Below, in pieces: positions 41,114 through 51,296 of a stretch of 64,000 nucleotides of DNA. The position numbers and the translations under genes were made by a program. Under the pieces are notes generated by a model, which was not told the origin of the DNA, ran no database searches, and worked only from the letters and a program-made list of their open reading frames with translations. This DNA comes from Bacteroidota bacterium (lineage in GTDB: Bacteria; Bacteroidota; Bacteroidia; Bacteroidales; FEN-979). Where the stretch lies: positions 1 to 64,000 of the forward strand of contig JAPLDF010000034.1 in NCBI GenBank assembly GCA_026391835.1, given 5' to 3'. Position 1 is the stretch's first letter. The number at the start of each line of letters is the position of its first letter.

Positions 41114-43534
41114 ATGCTTCGATACTTCCTGCTCCTGGTTTTTCTTTCCCTTGCACAGTTAACCCTTTTTTCACAGACCCGGAATCCCGGAATTGTTTCC
41201 GGCAGGGTGGTTGATGCACAGAACCAGAAACCGGTTGAATATGCCAACATGGTGCTGCTCGATTCACTGACCGGGAAAATGGTTGCAGGCGTTGTGTCCG
41301 ATAGCAACGGGTTTTTTCGGATAGCCAATGTGCCGTTTGGTTCCTATGTGATGGAATACACGTTTATTGGTTATGAAAAACAGCGCTCCAAACCCATTGC
41401 GATATCAAGAAAGCATCCGAAAGCCGACCTTGGGGTGCTGAACCTGGGCGCATCATCCATCACCATGAATGAAGTGACCATCACCGCCGAAAAATCGATG
41501 ATGATCAACAAGATCGACCGGAAAGTTTTCAATGTGCAGAAGGATATCCAGGCTCAAACCGGTACGGTAACCGATGTGCTGCAAACCATCCCCTCCGTTT
41601 CGGTGGATATGGATGGGAATATCAGTCTACGGGGTTCCGGGAGCGTGACCATCCTGATCAACGGCAGACCTTCGGTGATGAGCGGTGCGGCAAACCTTGA
41701 GCAGATGCCTGCTTCGCTGGTCGAAAAAATTGAAGTGATTACCAACCCCTCAGCAAAGTACAAGCCCGATGGCACCGGCGGAATCATCAACATAATCCTG
41801 AAAAAAGAGCGGAAATCGGGGTTTAACACCATCCTCGGGGCCAATGTTGGAAACAACAGCCGCTTTAACACCAACCTGCAGCTCAACTACAATACCGGGA
41901 CAATAAATGTATTCGGAAGTTACGGCTTCAGGCAGGATTACCGGTACAGGACCAGTGAACTGAAATCACAGGCAATCGACACCTCATCCGGGAAATCGAC
42001 CTGGCTGTTTCAGAATGGTGCCGGCTATGCCCGCCCCATCTCCCACCTTGCCCAGCTGGGTTTCGACTTGGGTATGAGCAACAAAGATGTAGCAGGTATT
42101 TCAGGGACATACAACTACCGCCAGGTCAAACGGCACGACACAACATCAAACCTCTACGAGGATGCGGACCTGCAACCCACCGAGAAATTCACCCGTTTTC
42201 ACAACGGGAAAGAGACACAGAACAGCGCCGGGATCACTGCATTTTACGAACACACCTTCAACAAGGAGGACGAACACCAGCTGCGGGCCGGTTTTGAATA
42301 CGAAAGCGACAAGGAGTCAGAAAACGACTACTATACAAATAAATACACCATACCAGCATTGCCTGATACATCCGACCAGTCCCTCACAGCCAACCAGGAG
42401 CAAACCATCAATATCACGCTCGATTACAGCCGCCCGCTCTGGGAGGATGCCAGCCTGGAGGCAGGTTATGAAGGCGATATCCAGATCACCGACCAGAACC
42501 AGGATGTCGGCCACCTTGATCCCGAAACGGGACAATGGATCCTTTACCAGGGAGAGAGCAATAAATTCCATGCCAACCAAACCGTGCATGCCTTTTTCGC
42601 CACGCTAAGCTGCATATGGAAGAAATTCAGTGTGATGGGTGGCCTGCGTGCCGAAGAGACCCTGTTAAACCTCGATTTTAAAACCCTCGATACCACGGCA
42701 AAAAATGATTATTTTGCCCTCTACCCGACCATCCACCTGCGGTATGAGGCCGGAAAAAACGAATGGCAACTCAATTACAGCCGCAGGGTAAACCGCCCGG
42801 ACGGGGAGGATATGAACCCCGTTCCCGAATACCGCGACCCCCGCAACATTTTCGTCGGCAACCCGCACCTGAAGCCGGAGGACATCCATTCGCTGGAATT
42901 CGGGTATGCTGTAAAATTTAAGAATGTGAGCCTCGTCCCGACACTTTTTTACCGGCAGAAAGTAAATGGCTTCACCATGGTCACAAACAGTCTCAACGAC
43001 TCCGTTCTTGTTACCACCATCGACAACCTGGCAAAGGACCAGTCGGCCGGGCTCGACCTCAGCGGAACAGCCCAGGTTGCGAAGATCATCAGCCTGAACT
43101 TCAGCGCTTCAGGTTTCTACAGCCAGATCGATGCATCGAACATCGGGTACAGCAGCGCCAAATCAACATTTTCATGGAATGCCAAGCTGAATGCCTCGGT
43201 GAGCATCACAAAGACTACCCTGTTCCAGGTGAACGGCCAGTACCGCTCGGAGGTTCTTACCGCACAGGGATTCCGCAAACCAACATGGGTGGTTAACCTC
43301 GGATTCCGGCAGGATTTCTGGAAGAAGAAACTGTCGCTGATCGCCACCGTTTCCGACCTGTTCAACTCCCAGTCGATGAAAAACAGGATCAATACCCCAA
43401 CCCTAGTCCAGGAAACAACCCGCCGCCGCGATGCCCGGGTAATCTATTGCGGTTTTGTATTCAATTTTGGAACAACCAATAAAAAAAACAAAGAGGCAAA
43501 GTTCGAGTTTGACAACGGGATGGACCGCAATTGA
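41114..43534 (+). CDS. TonB-dependent receptor / outer-membrane beta-barrel protein
   Basis: An 806-residue outer-membrane protein. A signal peptide (YFLLLVFLSLAQLTLFSQ) is followed by a carboxypeptidase-regulatory-like domain (VSGRVVDAQNQKPVEYANM, about 28-105), a plug domain (VLQTIPSVSVDMDGNISLRG, LINGRPSVM, IEVITNPSAKYKPDGTGGI) and a large barrel ending RVIYCGFVFNFG plus a charged tail. This is the plan of the Bacteroidota OMP_b-brl_3 group. No SusD-like partner follows, so it is not a typical starch-utilisation pair; the ligand is unknown. It is 38 bp upstream of a GT-C-like gene. Confidence 0.9.
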   Translation: MLRYFLLLVFLSLAQLTLFSQTRNPGIVSGRVVDAQNQKPVEYANMVLLDSLTGKMVAGVVSDSNGFFRIANVPFGSYVMEYTFIGYEKQRSKPIAISRKHPKADLGVLNLGASSITMNEVTITAEKSMMINKIDRKVFNVQKDIQAQTGTVTDVLQTIPSVSVDMDGNISLRGSGSVTILINGRPSVMSGAANLEQMPASLVEKIEVITNPSAKYKPDGTGGIINIILKKERKSGFNTILGANVGNNSRFNTNLQLNYNTGTINVFGSYGFRQDYRYRTSELKSQAIDTSSGKSTWLFQNGAGYARPISHLAQLGFDLGMSNKDVAGISGTYNYRQVKRHDTTSNLYEDADLQPTEKFTRFHNGKETQNSAGITAFYEHTFNKEDEHQLRAGFEYESDKESENDYYTNKYTIPALPDTSDQSLTANQEQTINITLDYSRPLWEDASLEAGYEGDIQITDQNQDVGHLDPETGQWILYQGESNKFHANQTVHAFFATLSCIWKKFSVMGGLRAEETLLNLDFKTLDTTAKNDYFALYPTIHLRYEAGKNEWQLNYSRRVNRPDGEDMNPVPEYRDPRNIFVGNPHLKPEDIHSLEFGYAVKFKNVSLVPTLFYRQKVNGFTMVTNSLNDSVLVTTIDNLAKDQSAGLDLSGTAQVAKIISLNFSASGFYSQIDASNIGYSSAKSTFSWNAKLNASVSITKTTLFQVNGQYRSEVLTAQGFRKPTWVVNLGFRQDFWKKKLSLIATVSDLFNSQSMKNRINTPTLVQETTRRRDARVIYCGFVFNFGTTNKKNKEAKFEFDNGMDRN

Positions 43535-43572
43535 TGGAATTTCTATCTTTACACGCTAAATAAACCCTGCCA

Positions 43573-45180
43573 GTGAGGTTGAAAACCCGGCATTCTGAAA
43601 CTGTTTCGCTGAAAACCTTCTGGGTTTTACTTGCAGGGATCATCGTCCTGCGGTTCCTTTTTCCCCGTTTTGCGACGCACGATGTCACTGCATTTCTTTC
43701 GTGGGATGTTTTTTCTCATTATCTATGGCTCCCGGCATTCTTCATCCATGACGACCTCGGCATTCATGATTTTTATTGGGTGGAACAACTTCTCAGGAAC
43801 TATCAGCCAATCATCGGCTACCGGCAGGCCATCCTCCAATCCGGTACATCCGACGAGGTTCTCTCCTCCACCATGGGCATGGCGGTGATGTTCGCCCCAT
43901 TTTTCATGCAGGGGCACCTCGCTGCCATCATCCTTGGGTTTCCTGCCGACGGCCTTTCTGCACCATACCAGGTCGCCATGGCTGCCGGCGGATTGTGCTG
44001 GAGCATCCTGGGGATCTGGCTCCTCCGTAAGATCCTGCTATCATTCTTTACAGATAAAATCGCGGCCATTGCCATGGTCCTGATCATTTTCACAACCGGT
44101 TATTTCAACCTTGCCGCCTTTCATGGCGCCACCCCCGAAAACCTCCTGTTTTCCCTCTACCTCCTGCTTCTTATTTTTACCATCCGGCTTATACCCGGCC
44201 CCTCCTATGGAATTGCTGCCGGTATCGGGCTGATAGCCGGGCTCATCGTTCTCAGCCGGCCGTTCGACATCATCGTGGTCGTGCCCTGGCTGCTATACCT
44301 TGCCATCCGGCTTTCGGGCAAACATGCCCACCTCACTGCCTTCATGGTCCTGTTTTTTCTCTTCCCCGCCTCCCTGCAGTTTATTTACTGGAAGATCTTT
44401 GCGGGAAATTTCTATTTCAACACAGGGACACTTGTTCCCCGGCCGTTGCAGGCATTCACGCCATATATAGCCCTGGGGGTGATACCCGTAGGTTATTTCA
44501 TTCAATACCTGTCGCAAAAGAAACTTTTTTTAAAAAGCGTGTTTTTGGTGGTTTTTTGTTGCATTTCGGGGTGGAGCGTTTGGCATGCAGTAAATGAACA
44601 GGCAGCACTCCGCCAGTACAGCGAGGCTCCCGCAATATATTTTTACAGGTACAACGCAGAAGCGGCGATCCCCCGTCCAGAAAGATATGCTGCCAGGACA
44701 TACCAGGCATCGGAAACGGAGGTTTTAAACCACCCGGAATGGTTCCAAACACGCAGGATATTTTCGCTTAAACCCGGCCTGGTCAGGCTGAATGGCGGAT
44801 GCCGGTTTTCTCCGGGGATCAATGCCCCGCTGGCGGACTTTTCGCGCGACACCCTGATCGGGCTGAAGGCCCGGGCAAAGGTTTTTTGCGAGGGACCTGT
44901 CCGGGATAACCCCGGGCATCTCGTAGTAACACTCCTGAGGGATCGGCAGGTTGTCAACTGGCAGGGAACTCCCTTCGACGCTAAAAGCCTGAAAACAGGA
45001 CAATGGAACGATATCACCCTTAATTACATGATCCATAACCCGCAGAAAAATGACATCCTCCAGGTTTATGCATGGTACACCGGCAGCCGCCAGGTGCTCA
45101 TCGGGGTGATGTCGGTCACGCTATTCGAACTTAAAAAGGATGAGTCTCCGGAAAAAACTTCCGGGTTTGTATTTAATTGA
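43573..45180 (+). CDS. GT-C-like glycosyltransferase with C-terminal jelly-roll-like module
   Basis: A 535-residue polytopic protein with a GTG start. It is a paralogue of the protein at 16169-18028: [28 protein letters not shown] here against the same pattern there (key words [13 protein letters not shown] and HDDLGIHDF). The tail (about 395-520) holds [37 protein letters not shown] and VTLFEL; the usual VDD is changed to GVM, so the module has lost its aspartates. First gene of the second glycan cluster, 26 bp before the next GT-C gene. Likely transfers sugars from a lipid donor on the periplasmic side. Confidence 0.7.
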   Translation: MRLKTRHSETVSLKTFWVLLAGIIVLRFLFPRFATHDVTAFLSWDVFSHYLWLPAFFIHDDLGIHDFYWVEQLLRNYQPIIGYRQAILQSGTSDEVLSSTMGMAVMFAPFFMQGHLAAIILGFPADGLSAPYQVAMAAGGLCWSILGIWLLRKILLSFFTDKIAAIAMVLIIFTTGYFNLAAFHGATPENLLFSLYLLLLIFTIRLIPGPSYGIAAGIGLIAGLIVLSRPFDIIVVVPWLLYLAIRLSGKHAHLTAFMVLFFLFPASLQFIYWKIFAGNFYFNTGTLVPRPLQAFTPYIALGVIPVGYFIQYLSQKKLFLKSVFLVVFCCISGWSVWHAVNEQAALRQYSEAPAIYFYRYNAEAAIPRPERYAARTYQASETEVLNHPEWFQTRRIFSLKPGLVRLNGGCRFSPGINAPLADFSRDTLIGLKARAKVFCEGPVRDNPGHLVVTLLRDRQVVNWQGTPFDAKSLKTGQWNDITLNYMIHNPQKNDILQVYAWYTGSRQVLIGVMSVTLFELKKDESPEKTSGFVFN

Positions 45181-45206
45181 TTTCAACAATTTATCTGACT
45201 GTTAAA

Positions 45207-47030
45207 ATGTTAATCAGCAAAAAACCGGCAGGGTCGACGGGAAATAACAACATCCTCCGGCAGGGATCATGGGCCATTTATATCCTGGCGCTGCTGTATT
45301 ACCTGGCCTTTATCATCCGGACAGGTTTCCCCGTTGGAGATGTCACCTTCTTCTCATTGTTCGACGATGCCATGATCGCCATGCGTTATGCGCGGAACAT
45401 GGCTGAAGGCCATGGACTGGTGTGGAATACCGGTGAATACATCGAAGGGTATACCAACTTCCTCTGGACTTTGTGGATGGCGGTGATCCACCTGTTCCCG
45501 GTTGCAGAAAGCAAAACTTCGCTCCTCGTCGCCCTGTCAGGGGCGCTGATCCTGCTTGTCAATATTCACATTATCCGGAAGATCGCGTCGGAATTCACCG
45601 CCAACCCGTTTGTCATCCTCTCGTCCATGGCCCTGGTTGCTTTCAGTTACAGCCTGATCTACTGGACGCTCCGGGGTATGGAAGTGGGCATCATCTGCCT
45701 GTTTTTAAACTATGCCATCCTCCTTGCCCTGCAGCTTCAACGGAAGTTCACCAATAGAAAGTTTGTTTTATTGCTGGCAGTAGGCGGCCTCATGCTGCTC
45801 ACACGCACCGACTGTCTCCTCCTTTTCATGATTACCGGAAGCTGGGTCGCTTTCAGTGTCGACGCTCCCCGGAAGCGCACAACCATCCTCTTATTTGCCG
45901 GGACCCTGGTATTATTCCTGGGCGGGCATACCATTTTCCGCCTGCTTTATTATCACGATCCGTTGCCCAACACGTTTTACCTGAAGGTAAGCGGCACGCC
46001 GATGACCGACAGGGTACTCCGCGGCCTGCTCGTATATTTCAAATGGCTTGTCTCATTTTTCATCCCGGTCCTGATCATCCTGCTGACGGGGATCGTCACC
46101 CAACTGAGAAAAATGATGGACACCCGTTACCTCCTTCTTGTAACACCTTTCCTCATGATGTCGGCCTATTCGGTATATGTGGGCGGTGATGCCTGGGAAT
46201 GGATGCCATATGCCAACCGGTATATTACCCTCACGATCCCTGTGCTGCTTGTATTCACGGTGATCGTGCTCCAAAAGACCGTTGCCGGCATGAATTCTAT
46301 GCGGTTGCTGCTGATCCTCACGGGTTCCTTCTGCCTGCTCTGGTATGGCTATATGATGATTCTCCTCCCTTCGGCGGGCGCCACCCTTTCGGGGTTCTAC
46401 CCCACGGTCATCTGGCTTTGGGGCAGCCTCAGGTACCCTGCCGGGGTACTGGTTTTATGCCTGGTCCTGACCATGGCCCTCTTCTATTTTAAAACTGATC
46501 ATGAGAAGAAAGCCAGGCTGTTTGCACCGGGCGTCATGTTGACCGTGCTGATCATCGTTTTCCTGGGCCTCGAAGGACTTTCGTACATTCACTGGTGCAG
46601 GTACAATGCCCTGCATGTTTCCGACGACCGCAAGATGGTGAAGACCGGCCTGATAATTCAAAGTCTGACGACACCTCAAACCACCATCGCGGTGGTGTGG
46701 GGCGGGGCAATTCCCTATTTTGCACACCGCTATACCGTTGACCTGATGGGAAAAATGGACCGGACCATTGCAAAAAGCAATTCCCGGCTGAAGGAATTTT
46801 TTCCCGGCCATACAAAATGGAATTACGGCTTCAGCCTGTTTAAGTACCATCCCGACCTTGTTTTACAGCTGTTTTACAAGACACCCATCGACGACCGGCG
46901 GATCGAAGCCATGGGCTACGACCATATCAGGGAAGATCTATTTATCCGCAAGGGCAGCTATGGGAAAATGCGCATCCCGTATGCGCGGACAAACCCGCAG
47001 CGACTCTACGAACTTATCATTCAAAAATGA
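45207..47030 (+). CDS. GT-C glycosyltransferase, AftB-like pattern
   Basis: A 607-residue polytopic protein. [21 protein letters not shown] and [19 protein letters not shown] match the first-loop signature of GT-C enzymes like the mycobacterial arabinofuranosyltransferase AftB and many bacterial relatives, where the double Asp takes part in catalysis. About eleven hydrophobic segments reach residue 465, followed by a soluble periplasmic domain ([19 protein letters not shown]). The ATG at 45207 is chosen instead of a TTG at 45177. It overlaps the next GT2 gene as ATGA. Donor sugar not known. Confidence 0.75.
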   Translation: MLISKKPAGSTGNNNILRQGSWAIYILALLYYLAFIIRTGFPVGDVTFFSLFDDAMIAMRYARNMAEGHGLVWNTGEYIEGYTNFLWTLWMAVIHLFPVAESKTSLLVALSGALILLVNIHIIRKIASEFTANPFVILSSMALVAFSYSLIYWTLRGMEVGIICLFLNYAILLALQLQRKFTNRKFVLLLAVGGLMLLTRTDCLLLFMITGSWVAFSVDAPRKRTTILLFAGTLVLFLGGHTIFRLLYYHDPLPNTFYLKVSGTPMTDRVLRGLLVYFKWLVSFFIPVLIILLTGIVTQLRKMMDTRYLLLVTPFLMMSAYSVYVGGDAWEWMPYANRYITLTIPVLLVFTVIVLQKTVAGMNSMRLLLILTGSFCLLWYGYMMILLPSAGATLSGFYPTVIWLWGSLRYPAGVLVLCLVLTMALFYFKTDHEKKARLFAPGVMLTVLIIVFLGLEGLSYIHWCRYNALHVSDDRKMVKTGLIIQSLTTPQTTIAVVWGGAIPYFAHRYTVDLMGKMDRTIAKSNSRLKEFFPGHTKWNYGFSLFKYHPDLVLQLFYKTPIDDRRIEAMGYDHIREDLFIRKGSYGKMRIPYARTNPQRLYELIIQK

Positions 47031-47755
47031 ATATGAATTTTGGACTTGTGTTGCCTTTGGCAAATGAAGAAAACGACTTTCAACCTTTTTTTGGCGACCT
47101 TGCTGCAGCCCTGAAACCTTATCCCGATGCACGGGCCTACCTCGTTCTTGATCATGTATCCATAGACCGCACCATGGATCTTTGCCGCGATTTTACACTA
47201 AAAAACCCACAGTTCATCATCGTTTTTGAACCAAAGAACAGGAATGTCGTGGATGCCTATATCCGCGGATACAGGGAAGCCTTGTCGCACGGGCATGATA
47301 TCATCATCGAGATGGATGCAGGTTATTCACACGATCCCGCGGCGATCCCGGAGATCCTGGCCGCTTTTTCGGAAGGATGCGCGTGTGTGTTCGGAAGCAG
47401 GTTCATCCGGGGAGGCTCCATGGAAGATGCTTCGCTGAAACGGCGTTTCCTTTCGAGGGGTGGCACCTTCCTGGCAAACCTGCTGCTCGGCACAAGGTTG
47501 AACGACATGACATCAGGTTACCAGGGATTTACAAAAGATGTAGTTGCGCGGTTCGCCTCGTACCCGCTTCGTTCCAGGGCCCATTTTTACCAGACCGAAC
47601 TGCGTTACCTCCTCCGGAATTACAAAAGCAGGGAGATTCCGATAAGGTACAGAACCCCCTCTCCTTCGGTCAGGGCCGGATCGGTGCTGAATTCACTGGG
47701 GACGCTCTGGTATTATTTTGTCAGAAGGGCAACCGGGAATTCAATATCTTTGTGA
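47027..47755 (+). CDS. GT2 family glycosyltransferase
   Basis: A 242-residue GT-A protein like the polyprenol-phosphate sugar synthases: [44 protein letters not shown] (metal site), [18 protein letters not shown]. It has no membrane segments. The start codon overlaps the previous stop (ATGA) and the following STELLO-like gene begins 2 bp after its stop, so it is in the middle of a tight operon and may supply the lipid-linked sugar to the GT-C enzymes. Confidence 0.85.
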   Translation: MNMNFGLVLPLANEENDFQPFFGDLAAALKPYPDARAYLVLDHVSIDRTMDLCRDFTLKNPQFIIVFEPKNRNVVDAYIRGYREALSHGHDIIIEMDAGYSHDPAAIPEILAAFSEGCACVFGSRFIRGGSMEDASLKRRFLSRGGTFLANLLLGTRLNDMTSGYQGFTKDVVARFASYPLRSRAHFYQTELRYLLRNYKSREIPIRYRTPSPSVRAGSVLNSLGTLWYYFVRRATGNSISL

Positions 47756-47757
47756 CG

Positions 47758-48777
47758 ATGAACCCTGAAATCTCTCTCGTCATTACAACCATAAGCCCTC
47801 CCAACGAGGTGTTGATTACGTATGCCACGGAGTGCCGGGCCAGAAACATCAGCTTTATTGTTGTCGGGGATCAGAAATCCCCTGCGGATTTTTCACTTGA
47901 CGGGTGCTCCTTTATGAACGTGGAGGAGCAAGCGCAATCGGGATTCGGCCTTGCCCCGTTGCTGCCGCTGAATCACTATTCGCGCAAGAACCTTGGATAT
48001 CTCCATGCGATGCGCCTGGGTTCGACGGTGATCATGGAAACGGATGATGACAATGCTCCCAAACCAGGTTTTTTTGACCTCAAACCGGTGAAGCGGATCG
48101 TCAACATGTTCAGTGGTGAAGGCTGGATGAATGTTTACAGGTATTTCAGCGACGGGTTCCTCTGGCCCAGGGGTTATCCGCTGCAGCTGATCCGGGAACC
48201 CGCGCCACCCAACGCGGGTTTCAGTGAATCGATGGTCAGCTGCCCGATCCAGCAGGGCATGGCCGACGGGGCTCCTGATGTTGACGCAATTTTCAGGTTA
48301 ACCCGGCCCGAACCCGCTGTTTTTTTGTCAAGGCCCGACCTGGCACTGGGAGAACATGTGTGGTGCCCGTTCAACAGCCAGAATACCGTGTGGGCGGAGC
48401 CGGCGTTCATGCTGCTCTACCTGCCATCCACCTGCAGTTTCCGGATGACCGACATATGGCGAAGTTTCATTGCCCAGCGCATTGCATGGTCCTGCGGATG
48501 GAACATCCTGTTCCGGGAAAGTACGGTTGTTCAGAAAAGAAACCCCCATTCGCTCATGCACGATTTCGAAGATGAAATCCCCGGGTACCTGAATAATTTC
48601 AGCATAGCGGCTGCACTTTCGGCCTTGCCGCTGTCGCCGGGAGAAGAAAATATCTCCGCGAACCTGGTAAAGTGCTATGAAGTTTTCATCGCCATGGGTT
48701 TGATGGACCCCTCTGAACTGAAGATGGTTCTGGCGTGGATTGCTGATGTAAACAACCGGGCATGGCAGGATCGTTAA
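47758..48777 (+). CDS. STELLO-like (DUF288) glycosyltransferase
   Basis: A 339-residue protein of the STELLO group, first known from plant Golgi proteins that act in cellulose synthesis and also found in bacteria and nematodes. Seen: SLVITTISPPNEVL, FIVVGDQKSPADF, VEEQ, LLPLNHYSRKNLGYLHAM and METDDDNAPKP, a metal-binding acidic motif. No membrane segment, so cytoplasmic here. The ATG at 47758 follows the GT2 stop by 2 bp; the last 16 bp overlap uvrC. Substrate unknown; surface glycan synthesis is inferred from the operon. Confidence 0.85.
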   Translation: MNPEISLVITTISPPNEVLITYATECRARNISFIVVGDQKSPADFSLDGCSFMNVEEQAQSGFGLAPLLPLNHYSRKNLGYLHAMRLGSTVIMETDDDNAPKPGFFDLKPVKRIVNMFSGEGWMNVYRYFSDGFLWPRGYPLQLIREPAPPNAGFSESMVSCPIQQGMADGAPDVDAIFRLTRPEPAVFLSRPDLALGEHVWCPFNSQNTVWAEPAFMLLYLPSTCSFRMTDIWRSFIAQRIAWSCGWNILFRESTVVQKRNPHSLMHDFEDEIPGYLNNFSIAAALSALPLSPGEENISANLVKCYEVFIAMGLMDPSELKMVLAWIADVNNRAWQDR

Positions 48778-50624
48778 ACAAATATTTCTCTCATCTCGAG
48801 CCCATTGTAAAGAACCTTCCGCACAAACCGGGGGTATACCAGTATTTTGACGATAAAGGCAAGATCATCTATGTCGGGAAAGCCAAAGATCTCAGGAAAC
48901 GCGTGAGATCCTATTTCGCCAAGATCAACTCCATCAGCGGGAAAGTGCAGATGCTGGTACGCAGGATCGCCGACATCAGGTACATCGTGGTGGAGACGGA
49001 GCAGGATGCGCTGCTGCTCGAAAACAACCTGATCAAGAAGTACCAGCCGCACTACAATGTGGCACTCAAGGATGACAAGACATTTCCCTGGATATGCATA
49101 AAAAACGAGCCCTTCCCGCGAATTTTCCCCACGCGGCATGTGATCCGCGACGGATCGACCTATTTCGGGCCCTATGCCAACGTACGACTCATGCATACCC
49201 TGCTGGATCTGAGCCGCCAGCTTTACCCGCTGCGCAACTGTCCGCTGGTACTGGCTGAAAAAAGCATCCGGGCACATAAATTCAAAGTATGCCTTGAATA
49301 CCATATCGGCAATTGCAAAGGGCCCTGCGAAGGACACCAAACAGCTGAGGATTACGACAAGTCGATCGCGGCGATCAAGGAAATCATCAAGGGCAACATC
49401 ACCACCGTTGCAAGGCAGCTCAGGGAACTCATGATGAGTTATGCCGCCACGCAGGAATTCGAAAAAGCCCATTATGTGAAGGAAAAACTGGCTTTGCTCG
49501 ACAAGTACCAGAGCAAATCAACGGTGGTCAGCCCGACAATCAACGATGTCGATGTGTTTTCCATTGTTTCGGATGGATTGCACGCCTATGTCAACTTTAT
49601 GAAGGTAATGAACGGCGCCATCATCCAGGTTCACACCATTGAAATGATCAAAAAGCTTGATGAGAGCCCCGAAGAGCTTCTTGAGATTGCCATAACCGAG
49701 ATCAGGCAACGCTTTGAAAGCGTTTCGCCCGAAATCATCGTACCGTTTTTAATGGGGTATGAGATCCCCGGCATCACTTTTACGGTTCCCAAAATCGGCG
49801 ATAAAAAGAAGCTGCTGGAACTTTCGGAACGCAATGTGAAATATTACCAGCTTGAACGGGAGAAGCAGAAGGAACTTGTGGATCCTGAACACAAAACGCG
49901 ACGCATCCTCGATACGATGATGAAGGACCTGCGCATGCCGGAACTGCCTGTACACATCGAATGCTTTGATAATTCCAACATCCAGGGCGACAGTCCTGTT
50001 GCAGCCATGGTGTGTTTTAAAAATGCCAAAGCCGACAAGAGCGAATATCGGCATTTCAACATCAAAACTGTGGAAGGCCCCAACGATTTTGCCTCCATGG
50101 AGGAGATCATTTTCAGGCGGTACAGGCGCCTGCTCGACGAAGAGAAGCCTTTGCCCCAGCTGATCATTGTCGACGGGGGCAAGGGACAGCTGAGCGCCGC
50201 GTTGAAAAGCCTCCACAAGCTGGGGCTCACGGGAAAAATGACCGTTATCGGAATCGCAAAGAAACTGGAAGAGATCTACTATCCCAACGACTCATTTCCA
50301 ATGTACCTGGATAAAAAATCTGAAACGCTGAGGATCATCCAGCAGATGCGTGACGAAGCGCACCGGTTCGGAATCACCCATCATCGCCGTCGCCGTGAAA
50401 AGGCAACCATGGCGCCTCAGCTGGTCGAAATCGCCGGCATCGGGGAAAACATCAACCAAAAACTGCTCTGGAAATTCAAGTCGGTAAAAAATATCAGGCT
50501 TGCATCCCTTGAAGAGATCCAGGCGGTGATTGGTAAAGCAAAAGGAGCCATCGTATTCAATCATTTCCAGGAAGAAAATAACAGGAAAAATCAGTCCAGG
50601 GATAAAGGAAGTTCCCCTGCGTAA
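48762..50624 (+). CDS. uvrC: Excinuclease ABC subunit C
   Basis: A 620-residue nucleotide-excision repair nuclease. The GIY-YIG domain is at the start (PGVYQYFDDKGKIIYVGKAKDLRKR), then the Cys-rich linker (CLEYHIGNCKGPCEG), a UvrB-binding segment around 210-245, the RNase H-like second nuclease domain (IECFDNSNIQGDSPVAAMVCF, IIVDGGKGQLSAA) and a helix-hairpin-helix end (EIAGIGENINQKLL). Length and order are normal. It overlaps the STELLO-like gene by 16 bp although unrelated in function. Confidence 0.97.
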   Translation: MAGSLNKYFSHLEPIVKNLPHKPGVYQYFDDKGKIIYVGKAKDLRKRVRSYFAKINSISGKVQMLVRRIADIRYIVVETEQDALLLENNLIKKYQPHYNVALKDDKTFPWICIKNEPFPRIFPTRHVIRDGSTYFGPYANVRLMHTLLDLSRQLYPLRNCPLVLAEKSIRAHKFKVCLEYHIGNCKGPCEGHQTAEDYDKSIAAIKEIIKGNITTVARQLRELMMSYAATQEFEKAHYVKEKLALLDKYQSKSTVVSPTINDVDVFSIVSDGLHAYVNFMKVMNGAIIQVHTIEMIKKLDESPEELLEIAITEIRQRFESVSPEIIVPFLMGYEIPGITFTVPKIGDKKKLLELSERNVKYYQLEREKQKELVDPEHKTRRILDTMMKDLRMPELPVHIECFDNSNIQGDSPVAAMVCFKNAKADKSEYRHFNIKTVEGPNDFASMEEIIFRRYRRLLDEEKPLPQLIIVDGGKGQLSAALKSLHKLGLTGKMTVIGIAKKLEEIYYPNDSFPMYLDKKSETLRIIQQMRDEAHRFGITHHRRRREKATMAPQLVEIAGIGENINQKLLWKFKSVKNIRLASLEEIQAVIGKAKGAIVFNHFQEENNRKNQSRDKGSSPA

Positions 50625-50692
50625 TTTTTAATAAAATATTTGCCCAGGTTCCTGCGTTCATGTATAATTATGAACCTAAAAAACACACACAT

Positions 50693-51088
50693 ATGAATCC
50701 TGTAGTTCACTTTGAGATGCCCGCAGAAGACCGGAACCGTATGGCCGGTTTTTACACCGACGCATTTGGCTGGAAGATGCACATGATGGGCGCAGAAATG
50801 GGCGACTATGTTGTTGTCCATACCAGCGAAACCGATGAAAACGGAATGGTAAAAAACCCGGGAACGATCAACGGCGGATTTTATCCCAAACTGGCAGACG
50901 GTTCCGGAGATCACCCGTCGGTAGTCATCGCTGTAGATGATATCCGGGAATCCATGGAGAAGATCGTAAGGGCGGGTGGTAAACTGCTCGGCGAGCCGGT
51001 CGACATCCCCATGGTAGGCAAGTACCTGTCGTTCATTGATACCGAGGGGAACAGGGTGAGTATCCTCCAGCCGTCGATGCCGGGGTAA
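50693..51088 (+). CDS. VOC family (glyoxalase/bleomycin-resistance-like) protein
   Basis: A 131-residue cytosolic protein with two beta-alpha-beta-beta-beta units: PVVHFEMPAEDRNRMAGFY at the start and VVIAVDDIRESMEKIVRAGG and FIDTEGNRVSILQP in the second half. Metal ligands H (in VVHFEM) and E are in place for the family, but the substrate is not predictable. An ATG at 50660 would add 11 residues; the one at 50693 starts directly at the first strand and follows an A-rich leader (AAAAAACACACACAT). Confidence 0.85.
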   Translation: MNPVVHFEMPAEDRNRMAGFYTDAFGWKMHMMGAEMGDYVVVHTSETDENGMVKNPGTINGGFYPKLADGSGDHPSVVIAVDDIRESMEKIVRAGGKLLGEPVDIPMVGKYLSFIDTEGNRVSILQPSMPG

Positions 51089-51136
51089 TTGAAGTGCTTT
51101 GTGTCGCAATGCCACCCAAACAATTACTGGAATCTT

Positions 51137-51296
51137 GAGTCTGCTCCGAAAAACTATAAAACAAGAACATGCCACTAAGGCACCAGGACACTAAGATACA
51201 CAAAGTGTTAAATATCTGTACTATATACCTGGTGAACCTTTGTGACTTTGTGACTTTGTGACTTGGTGGCGAATTAATACGTTTCGGAGTGGACTC
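51137..51296. repeat. Non-coding element with nested inverted repeats (CCACTAAGG type)
   Basis: Outer arms GAGTCTGCTCCGAAA (51137-51151) and TTTCGGAGTGGACTC (51282-51296) pair with two mismatches. Inner arms GCCACTAAGGCAC (51171-51183) and GTGACTTGGTGGC (51258-51270) also pair with two mismatches. Three CTTTGTGA units stand at 51239-51262. The inner words are like the ends of the GxxExxY cassette, but no gene is inside. The right arm overlaps the stop codon of the vanZ-like gene. Confidence 0.65.

Noticed and set aside
41114-43534. SusC-like receptor of a polysaccharide utilisation locus
   Set aside because: No SusD-like gene follows and the receptor has the shorter OMP_b-brl_3 plan, so a starch-type uptake locus is not supported.
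47377-48777. Longer frame for the STELLO-like protein
   Set aside because: The first 127 codons overlap the GT2 gene in another frame and look like shadow sequence; the family similarity begins exactly at the ATG at 47758.
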